Shown here in pieces: positions 21,122 through 29,954 of a stretch of 33,312 nt of DNA. The translations under genes were made by a program, and so were the position numbers. The stretch comes from Gnetum montanum (lineage: Eukaryota > Streptophyta > Gnetopsida > Gnetales > Gnetaceae). The notes beneath the pieces were generated by a model that searched no databases, was not told the DNA's origin, and worked only from the letters and a program-made list of their open reading frames with translations. The stretch lies in assembly GCA_015680685.1 (NCBI GenBank), contig MNCI01024265.1, positions 64,001 through 97,312 on the forward strand, in the 5' to 3' direction. How positions within the stretch are numbered: the first letter of the stretch is position 1; the number at the start of each line of letters is the position of its first letter.

Positions 21122-23410
21122 ATGTCTCCTTCTTCTTATGAGAGTGTTTCATTGCCTAGGTCTAATACAGGGAACAATTGAAGGTGTAGTACACATGATA
21201 ATCCACTAGTCTCTCAACAATTTTGTGTGGTATATGTTCATCCCGATGAGTATATACCAAACTTTACCTTTATCCTCCACTAGGATGAACAACTATGTTG
21301 GCATGATTTAGAAGGTAACATAGTGTTACCTCCTACTTGCTCAGTCCCGGGCATGCTTCTTTGGCTCTCACACAAATTGGTATGCAACACTTATAGGTAG
21401 AGTACGTTGTGCATGATCATGACTTGAGAGAGTATTGACCCACGAAGGCACAACATCAAAGGGATCTACAACATGAGAGACATCATGAATTCATGAAGGG
21501 GAAGTTGTCTTAGAATGTCTTGTATTTCATAGGTGAAAATGAGGGTGGTGAACTTGCCTTAGGAATTCTCCCACATAATGATGTTTCTCTCGTTGACTTT
21601 AGTCAAGGGGTGGTGTATCAGAATCTTCACTCAACTATCCATAACCTAGATTTTGGTACCAATGGACATAAAGAGTCTAAAAAAGGAACACGAACACATG
21701 ACAAAGATGGACATTCTAATCGTAACCACGATCAAGGTTGTGACCACTGAAGAGAAGGAAGCAAGCACCATCATGGTGACGGTCCTCCTTTTTCTTCACC
21801 TTCATCATCTCCTTCACCCTCTCCTTTAGGATCCAGATGTAGTCACAAGGAAAAATACCCTAAGGATAATGATAACTGAAACAGGAATCATAGACAAAGT
21901 AGCCAAGAAAGGGGACGAGGTCATTCTAGAGAAACTCATCATGAAAGGAGGGAGAGCAGGGAACAACATAGGCATCATAGATGCCATAGAAAGTACGATC
22001 ATGATGAACCCCTACTCACTACCCAAAGTATGCTAGATATAATTGATGCTGTTAGAATCCCAACAAGGCACCAAAAAGATAGTAGGGTCAAAAGATTGGA
22101 CATGAACAATATCCCATGATTTGAAGGGGGATACAACGCTAACCCTCAAAATCATTTGCAAGCATTTCACAATGCATGTGCCTTGCAAAACATATAAAAT
22201 GAGTGGAAAAAACTCAAGTTGTTTCCATGGACACTGATCAAGGAAACAAAAAGCTAGTACTGGTCCTTAGAATCGGAATCCATTCGTTGATGGAGTACCA
22301 TGTTAGAACTATTCAATGATAAGTATCAAACATACTCATGAGTGTCCAACCTACGAAAGAAAATCCAAGGATGGAAACAAGGAGGACACAAACCCTTGGA
22401 TGCTTCCATGGGCTAATATTATGCACTATTACATCGTTGCCTAGGCCATGGTTACTCGTAAAGGGAACAACTATGCCATCTTGTAGATGGGCTTAGGCAC
22501 GAAACACGAAGAACCTTGAGGATTTATGCCCAAGGAAGGCTATTTGAGCTTAGGGCCCATCAAGTACAAAGATTGTTGGAGCAAGTTGCTAAAGAGGAAG
22601 GTGAGTTAAGAAAAAGATAGAGTGCGAAAGAATATAATAGAGATCCTTCCCTCCAAAAGAAGGGAGTTAGATTTTGTGAGGATGAATAAGAGTCACCACT
22701 TGAAGAGATGGTGAATAGGAAAACCTTGCCCATTCAAAAACTTGCATTAAAAGTATTGACAAAGGTGGACCAAATATGGGACTCCCTAGATAATAGATTT
22801 CAAATAGTTCTCAAAATAGTAGAGGAGTCTAGAGAGGAAGGTAGTGATCAAGAAAGGAGAAAAAAGAAAGAAGCTAAATATGCACATAACAAAGGTAAGG
22901 GGAAATTTACCATCATTTAAGAGGTTGTGGATTCGGATACATACAATGATGGTGGATGTGAGATATGCCAATATGACCATCCTAAGGGATGTTGCCCTGT
23001 AATCTCACATTTGTAGGAGTCTAGGGTGTATGCACTTAACCCACGTTTAAACAAAAGGCAAACACCCTGAAGGTTACCTTATCCCCAAGGTAGTTCCACC
23101 AACCCTTGATGTATTATCCAAGTGGAACTCCACCACAACCAAATGAGCAGTATCAATAGTGGCAACACCCACAATCATGGGGAATGCCACCACCACATCA
23201 ATAGTACCCTTTCTGTCAACCCGACCTGTATGGATACTACATGCAGCAGCCAATCTCTCCACATGACTCTATTAGTCACGTTGCTCCCCAACCTCACTAC
23301 CAAACCCATGAGTATTATAGAACTCCTTCTCCTAAGGGTAATGTTCCACAAACATACTATCATTCTCATTCGACTACATCTCTTTCATCCTTAACTCCAT
23401 TACACCTACT
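21122..23410 (+). pseudogene. Athila-type gag, broken
   Basis: It starts at ATG 21122 about 120 bp after the PBS. The N-terminal part is in one frame (to about 21410). A basic His/Arg-rich stretch follows (21660-22010; HRHHRCHRKYDHD). The capsid domain begins FEGGYNANPQNHLQAFHNA (about 22120) and continues with LKLFPWTL, WSTMLELFNDKYQTYS and LRKKIQGWKQ. A zinc knuckle C-x2-C-x3-H-x4-C (CEICQYDHPKGCC) is at 22957-22995. The C-terminal part (23100-23410) is rich in Pro, Gln and His in a third frame. Nucleic-acid binding and particle assembly would be its role. At least two frame changes and more than ten stops inactivate it. Confidence 0.88.
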
Positions 23411-25887
23411 CCAGCCATGCAGGGTGCGCTCCCTACCCAGCTGCAGCAATGTAACGCTACAAGGGCTATTAATTCTCATCCTACTATTGGTTTGGGAAAC
23501 TGCATAAAGAAGAGACATTTCTTTATGATTGATAGTCTAACCAAGTCCTTACAGTCACAATCAACTAACTCTCCAAAGGCCTCACCATCATTCGAAACTT
23601 TGAAACTCCCTTCAAACCAAAGGCCACATTCAACGCACATGGTCATGTTGACACATGCCATTACCAATTGGATTAAGGATGGCCATCTTCCTAGGAAATT
23701 CTCCGATCCTGGGAGTCCTCTTATATATTTACAAATCACTAGGAATGAACCTTGTAAAGCTCTTTTGGATTCAGGTTCTGGTGTGAACTTAATCTCTCAA
23801 GAAATGTAAAAAGCCTAGAACCTGCCTCCACTAAAAAAGAGTAACATTCATTTAGAGCCGACTGACCAGTTCATCACTATTCCATTAGGACTAGTGGAGG
23901 ACATTGTTACCGCTATTTTTGAATGGTCATATCTAGCCAACTTCCTAGTGATTCAAGTCAACAACTGTAAGGGGGACTTCCCTATCATAATGGGAAGAGC
24001 ATGGCTAAGCACAATTGACGCACACCTAGGAATACATGATCTTTTGCTAGAGATATCAAAGGAAAATATGTTTGAAAAGATCGAGAAGAAGAAATTTTCG
24101 TGCATCACATACAGTGACATAGGGTGTAGTTACGTACAGAAGTCTTGATTTGTACAATGTTTAACATTGCCTGCATGCAACCAATGTGCATAAGTAACTA
24201 ACATACAAAGGTGTCTATATGCGGCAGCCACAAGATAGGAAGGCACCCAATGGCTGACAACTTACCCAATGAGCAACTCAACTATATGCATGGAACCAAC
24301 TAAGGGTTTGACTTGCACTTACATCGATAACATAGACACATTAGAGCAAGTCCATCACCAACTTGCAAGTCTTGACATTGAAAATATCAATTGGGGGAAG
24401 TTGGAAATCCTTGAAAACTTTAAGCAAGAGCCCCTGGAGTTAAAACCGTTGCCCACTGGTATGGAGTACACATTTCTCAAAAATGGAAAACCAGTAATTA
24501 TTAATGCTAAGCTCACTCCTCAACGAAAAGAGAGGTTGTTGAAAATGGTGAACAAATGTTTGAAAGCCTTTGCTTGGTCATATCCTAAATTAACTAGAAT
24601 AGACCCTAGGATATGCCAACATAGAATTTACATTGACCCCTCCATGAAACCTCAACAATAATTATAGAGATGATTGAACCCAAAGCTAGAGCAAGTGGTG
24701 AAAGAGAAATTGAACAACTTCTAAAATCTGGGTTCATCTACTTCATTGCTGATAGTGAATGGATTAGTCCATTAGTTATTGTGCCAAAAAAGGGAGGTAA
24801 ATGGAGGGTGTGTATAGACTTTAGGCTACTAAACATGGCAACATTCAAAAACCACTTTCCATTTCCATTCATCGACCAAGTCTTAGACACCATTGTAGGG
24901 CATCACTACTATAGTTTTCTGGATGGATATAGTGGATAAAACCAAATCCAAATAGCACTAGAAGACCAAGACAAGACCACATTCACAAGTCCTTAGGGGA
25001 CATTTGCATACAAATAGATGCCATTTGGCTTGTGCAATGCTCCTACAACGTTTCAATGTTTGGTTCTAAGTATCTTTCAGCAGAAAATAGTGAATGGTGT
25101 AGAAGTCTTCATGGATGATTTCTCCACCTATAGAGCAAACTTCGATCAAGCATTGGACTGATTAGAGAAAGTACTAAAACAATGTGTTGAAATCAATTTA
25201 AGGCTCAATTGGAAAAAAATCCATTTAATGGTCCAAGAAGGTGTAGTATTAGGGCATAAGATTTCACAAACGGGGATAGAGATAGACCTAGAAAAGATTA
25301 AAGTCATCCAAGGAATCACGTGCCAACCTAAAATTGTAAAAGACATCTGATCATTCCTTGGACACACTAGCTATTATAGAAGATTGATAGAGAACTTTTC
25401 AAGGGTTGCAAAACCATTAGTTGAACTAAAAAAAAAGGACATACCTTTTGAATGGACCAAAGAATGTGAGTTAGCTTTTCAAACTTTAAAATAGAAGCTT
25501 GTAGAAACACCTATTCTACAAGCTCTTGACTAGTCTAGACCATTCCATATAATGACTGACACGTCCAACTTTACTTTAGGAGCTGTACTTACATAGCTAG
25601 ATGTCAAGAAACGACCCTATTACATTCATTGTATAAGTTGAAGTATTGTTGGTGCACAACTCAACTACACCACAACGGAAAAGGAATTAATGGCTATGGT
25701 GTTTGCACTAGATAAGTTTAGGCACTATGTAATGGGCTATAAGATATTTGTACACATAGACCATAGTGCAATTCAGTTCCTCCTGAATAAATTAATGATG
25801 AGCCCTCAAATCATATGATGGCTTGTAATCTTACAAGAGTTTGATCTTACGATGATAGATCGTAAAGGCACCGAGAATGTTGTTGCT

Positions 25888-25890
25888 AAT
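25888..25890 (+). other. RNase H: final catalytic Asp changed to Asn
   Basis: Family consensus is VVADHLS; here the codon is AAT, giving VVANHLS. The other acidic residues (TDTSN, TEKEL, HIDHS) are kept. GAT to AAT is a G-to-A change. Confidence 0.7.
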
Positions 25891-26412
25891 CATTTATCTT
25901 GGTTAAGGTGGGACAACAAAGAGGATGAATATCTACTTTTTGATTACTTTCCTGATGAATTCCTCTTTGCAGGTGTAGTAAACAATCAATTAACCATGGA
26001 AATAAATTGGTATAGTTGCATTCTTACCTATCTCCTTATACAAGAAACACCACAAGAGTTGAACGCTAAAAAGAAACAGTAGCTTCTTCACCAAGCCAAA
26101 TATTTCATGGAAATTAATGAACACCTTTATAAGGTATGTCCTGATGGCTTGGTCCGATGGTATGTTCCTGATGTAGATCAATTACGAGTTCTCCAAGATG
26201 CTCATAAGGGTCCTTGTAGGGGTCATTATGCTAGGATATGAACATCCATTAAAATATTTCTTATAGGATATTATTGGCCTACATTGTTTTGGGATGCTCA
26301 TCATTTCATCTAATCTTGTGAGCATTGCCAACGTGAAGGGGGAATGACTACTAGGATGGAGGGTCCACAAAAATGGATTCAACCTTTAGAACCCTTCGAC
26401 ATATGGGGAATT

Positions 26413-26415
26413 AAT
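26413..26415 (+). other. Integrase: first catalytic Asp changed to Asn
   Basis: Family consensus WGIDFMGP; here AAT gives WGINFMGP. The second catalytic Asp is also Asn (26593-26595), while the Glu at 26701-26703 is kept. Two of the three D,D-35-E residues are lost, both by GAT/GAC to AAT/AAC-type changes. Confidence 0.75.
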
Positions 26416-26592
26416 TTTATGGGGCCTATTACATTAATGTCCAATGGAAAAGCTTACATTATTGTTACTGTTGACTACTTTATAAAATGGGCAGAAGCAG
26501 CTACTGTTATGGGCTATACATCATCTATCGCTGCATGATTTGTTCAACAACAAATCATTAACAGGTTTGGTGTGCCTCATGCACTTATTTCA

Positions 26593-26595
26593 AAT
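26593..26595 (+). other. Integrase: second catalytic Asp changed to Asn
   Basis: Family consensus is IS-D-x-GTHF; here AAT AAT gives ISNNGTHF. The 53 residues that follow carry the intact NGQAEVTNREI box. Confidence 0.75.
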
Positions 26596-27358
26596 AATGG
26601 TACACATTTTACAGGCGTGAATTTTCGAAAGTTGATACAACACTTAGGATTTGAACACAAACTGACTACACCATACCACCGTCAAGTGAATGGTCAAGCT
26701 GAAGTAACCAATAGGGAGATTACAAAAATATTGATAAGAACCATTAGCAAGTATAGGCAAAGATTGGAGCACCAAACTAAACAATGCTCTTTGGGCATAC
26801 CACTCCACGTGGGAACTCCCTATAGGCTACTCTCCTTATGAGTTAGTGTACGGTAAACTTCCAACACTTCCTATTCAAGTAGAGCTCCGTATACTATCCA
26901 CGACATGTGACCTCAACCTTGACCTCAATCTAGCACAAAAAGAATGGTTAATGAACCTTAACTTGCTAGATGAGAACTGATTTTTCACCCTGTCATCTAA
27001 TGAATTGCACAAGGCCTTTAATAAACAACATCATGACTTGAAAATTAGGAAAGTTAAATACCAACCAGGAGATAAGGACCTTTATTGGAACCCCACACAT
27101 GTGCCACAATGCACTAAATTTCAAACACTGTGGGAAGGACCTTATATTATTCATGCAACCTTTTCTTCAAAGGCCATGATGATTTACAAACTTGAGAGCT
27201 TGGATAAGAAATTGTTGGTCAACATCCAACAAACCAAACCTTTCCATGAGCTTAGAATAGCCAATACCAATACTACCTCTATTGGTGGACAACACTGCTC
27301 ACTATTTTGGATCTCCTTCCTCCAACTTAGTCATGGGGGAGAGGGCCACCAATGCTAA

Positions 27359-29212
27359 TCATTCTTAGCCCTTAGTTCCTTTTGTATTTTTGTTTTACAC
27401 ATTTTTTCCTATTTACTTATTTTTTGTTTTACATCATCTTTACTATTTTTACTATTTCTTTTTTTGTTTGATTTACTTTCATTTGTCATACAATAAGTGC
27501 CCATGATGGTGGATTGTACTATAATAATGTTGATTACTAATGTTTGGTTTTTACCTTTGATTTTCAATGTTGATGCTAAGATATGATTCTTTTGATAAAA
27601 CAGGTAATGAGTCCATGACATGCATTCCTCCTTTGTCTTGGAAATGTACTATCCCTTTTTCTAAATAAACTTATTAATGAATTGGTGACTTGGTATTCTT
27701 CAAACCAAGGAAGGACTCAATGGTTGAAAAGGGTGTGACTTCAAGGGGATTCGATGCACTTGTGCTAGCTATTCTCTTGGGTACTTGGATGCCTTTCATG
27801 GGTTTTCCACCATTCCATTGATGACCAAACATCAGGAAGTTTAATGAATCTAAATAAGCCATTGCATGGTGTGGTCCTCATGCAAAAAAAAAAAGAACTA
27901 GTGGGAATTCAAAGCATACCCTTTAGACATCATATAGAAACATGGGCTACAAACACTGGTTATGGCACTGGCAATACATGTTATCCATGCCTAAAGGTTT
28001 CCCCTAAATAAGGCCCTTTCTCGCTTCCTACTTCCCTATCTTTCTCTCCTTGGAATGGTGGTGAATCGATGGATGCATTCTTGTTGCTTCACAAGGATGG
28101 GTTGATCAAATGTATTGATGCGAGGTCACTAGATGTGGTTGGTGAGTCTAGACTTGGGATGAATTTTATTTAGTCACCTTAACCACATAATACATAAGGA
28201 CTTTACACAACCTTGCTCTTGGGATTCCATTCCCTTTCCTCCTCTCCTTCCATATTTCTTCCCATATTCCACCTCATTGTCAATTTTATGATTAGTATAT
28301 GTCTTGGTTGACGCATTATTAGTCTTCAGTAAACTCTTGTGGGTAAGTTCTTAACCATTGTTTCCATATGTCATTCTGAGAGCCTACAGACTCTTTGGTT
28401 TGCAATTATGTCAGGGCATAAAAGGCATGAGCCTGCTTTGGGGAGGACCCACTAACATTCCTTTATGATACAATTGTTAAGTTCTTTCTCTTAAACATTC
28501 CTTGTAATCAACCATTTCTCATTTCATCCCCATCCATGACATCCATTTTATCGGCTTCGTTGTTGTTATTTCTCTTATCTTTCTTATTCCTACAATATTT
28601 CCATCCTATTACTACCAGAGGTTTGCTCTTAGTTGTGAGGGCCTTGTCATAAAGTTTTCCATTCAATTACCTATCTCACCCCTACACCTTGGGTAGTTAT
28701 CAGTTAAAAACCTCTAACCCTGTATCTTCCATACCCACAACCTAGCCAATGCGCTTATATCAAGGCAAGGTATCAATTGCATTATGGCTTATCTATTCTT
28801 GCTAATTCATGACTGTGTTGTATGTGCATATGGTGATTACACGAACAATGGACCGGGATAGGAGGAAGCACGTGGGATGGACTAGAGATAGAGCGTTTAT
28901 GCAAGGAACAAGTTTGGTCATGTGGCTATGGATGAAAAATAGAATGCACATTTTTGACATCGGCAGCAACACGCCTCATTTTCTTTTCTCTCTCTCTTTA
29001 TCTTCAAGCTATCAAATGAGGGTTTGGATGTCATCTATGTATAGTGTTCACCACAATGGGTGTGAACACCAATGTTGGAATATCTTTGTTGATCCATTCA
29101 TCGGGCATTTCAAGTCTGTTATTCCCTATCACTGTCAATTCTCATTCAGTCAATAATCCCATACCTTCCCAATATTTTGTAAGGAACTTGAGGACGAGTT
29201 TTTATTCAATCA
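27359..29212 (+). other. Long 3' UTR of the Athila-type element
   Basis: About 1.85 kb between the end of pol and the polypurine tract. Athila elements carry an envelope-like ORF in this interval, but I see no open frame here with a signal peptide or membrane segment. The 28809-29156 frame resembles nothing known. About 1.65 kb of it is shared, in order, with the minus-strand copy at 9391-11070. The best conserved parts are at 27945-28045 and around the purine run 28437-28451. Confidence 0.7.
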
Positions 29213-29220
29213 TGGGGGTA
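29213..29220 (+). other. Polypurine tract
   Basis: TGGGGGTA directly before TGATGAGC of the 3' LTR. The same sequence precedes the LTR of the minus-strand copy at 9380-9390. It would prime plus-strand DNA synthesis. Confidence 0.8.
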
Positions 29221-29719
29221 TGATGAGCCATGATATCGGGGCCACGATATTGGAGCCTCCCAAGTGATATTAGATATTCGATAGCAGGTCTTGTCTTGTT
29301 GCCTATAAATAAGAGGCAAGCACACTTGGTTTGGCAATAGTTAGTTAATTAGTTTTAGTCCCTTACCCAAACTCTTGCCTTTTTCCCTTCTTAGAGTTAG
29401 AATTATTTCTGAGTGCTCGCAGTAGGAGTCATAAAGCGAATGGATCCTTATTCAAGCATGGTGTACCTGAGCACATCGTGTGGCTGGAAATAAAGATGAA
29501 CTTTGTGATAAACCTTGTAGCATTTACAATAGCTTATTTAATGTTATTTATAGTTATTTAATGCTTTCCTTAGTTAATTAATGTTCTCTCTCTCACCTTG
29601 TTAACTCTCCCAAGTAAGCACACTCAGTACGACCACTTCGAGCATGCGTGGAACACTTGGTAACCCAGTAACGATTAGTGTTTGGTAATCCTATTAGTGT
29701 TGCACTAGTTTAGGATGTA
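29221..29719 (+). repeat. 3' LTR, truncated at its right end
   Basis: It starts TGATGAGCCATGATATCGGG and matches the 5' LTR up to GTTTAGGATGTAA. The last 280 bp or so, including the GCTCATCA end, is missing. TATA box 29304-29311. In R/U5 about 18-20 of 215 positions differ from the 5' LTR by eye, mostly transitions and several at CpG sites (CCCGAAC/CCCAAAC, GCCCGCAG/GCTCGCAG). At 29720 the sequence continues as an inverted piece of a related LTR. Confidence 0.9.
29304..29311 (+). promoter_or_regulatory. TATA box of the 3' LTR
   Basis: TATAAATA followed by AGAGGCAAGCACACTTGG, equivalent to 20247-20254. If active, it would read out into the inverted LTR and antisense to the unknown minus-strand ORF. 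Confidence 0.75.
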
Positions 29720-29954
29720 ACTACTAGTGGGATTACCAAGTACCACACTATTGGGCATACCAAGTGATAGTACTTGTGGGTTAAGAAGCAACTACACTTA
29801 AGTGCTTGAGATTAGTTGTATTCATTTTGCTTAATGATAGGAATAGTAAAGTGTATCGAAAGTAAATAAGTAACTATGAAAATTGTAAACATTAAACTAA
29901 ATGATCTTTGCGATTTGAAAAATTTTTCTTGTACAAGGCATACATGGTTGTTAC
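29720..29954 (-). mobile_element. Inverted R/U5 piece of a related Athila-type LTR
   Basis: The reverse complement aligns with R/U5 of the 5' LTR: TATGCCTTGTACAAGAAAA, TTTAATGTTTACAATTTT, AGTACTATCACTTGGTA, and TACTTGGTAATCCCACTAGT. It is cut at the same homologous position as the 3' LTR it abuts, giving a head-to-head palindromic junction. No U3 or TATA box is present. On the minus strand it follows directly after the stop codon of the ORF starting at 32678. Confidence 0.6.

Larger units (their letters stand above)
23417..27358 (+). pseudogene. Athila-type pol (protease, RT, RNase H, integrase), broken
   Basis: Protease: CKALLDSGSGVNLI (Asp codon 23768-23770) and PIIMGRAWLSTIDAHLGI (about 23980). 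RT: LKPLPTGMEYTFL, SEWISPLVIVPKKGGKWRV, HFPFPFIDQVLD, and FMDD at 25108-25119. RNase H: TDTSNFTLGAVLT, NYTTTEKELMAMVFALDKF, HIDHSAIQFLL, NVVANHLS. Integrase: GHY, YYWPTLFWDAH, SCEHCQ, then WGINFMGPI, LISNNGTHF and NGQAEVTNREI; the C-terminal part continues in frame 2 as YGKLP and FNKQHHDLKIRKV to 27358. Frame changes fall near 24720 and 26756. Between them about 2.0 kb stays in one frame with about 14 stops. RNase H and integrase active sites are mutated. Confidence 0.95.
20150..29719 (+). mobile_element. Athila-type Ty3/Gypsy LTR retrotransposon, nearly full length, degenerate
   Basis: About 9.6 kb. Order: 5' LTR (20150-20984), PBS (20986-21003), gag (21122-23410), protease, RT, RNase H, integrase (23417-27358), long 3' UTR (27359-29212), polypurine tract (29213-29220), 3' LTR (29221-29719, truncated). 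The Athila call rests on the tRNA-Asp-like PBS, the gag and zinc-knuckle type, a single RNase H, the NREI motif after the integrase Glu, and a long non-pol region before the 3' LTR. The target duplication cannot be tested because the 3' LTR lost its end. All ORFs are broken. Confidence 0.92.

Noticed and set aside
22957-23000. Host zinc-finger gene
   Set aside because: The C-x2-C-x3-H-x4-C motif sits at the usual place in Athila-type gag, after the capsid domain and before the Pro/Gln-rich tail and protease.
28809-29156. 115-codon frame in the 3' UTR as an envelope-like gene
   Set aside because: No signal peptide, membrane pattern or furin-like site, and I could not see the frame conserved in the minus-strand copy near 9450-9800.
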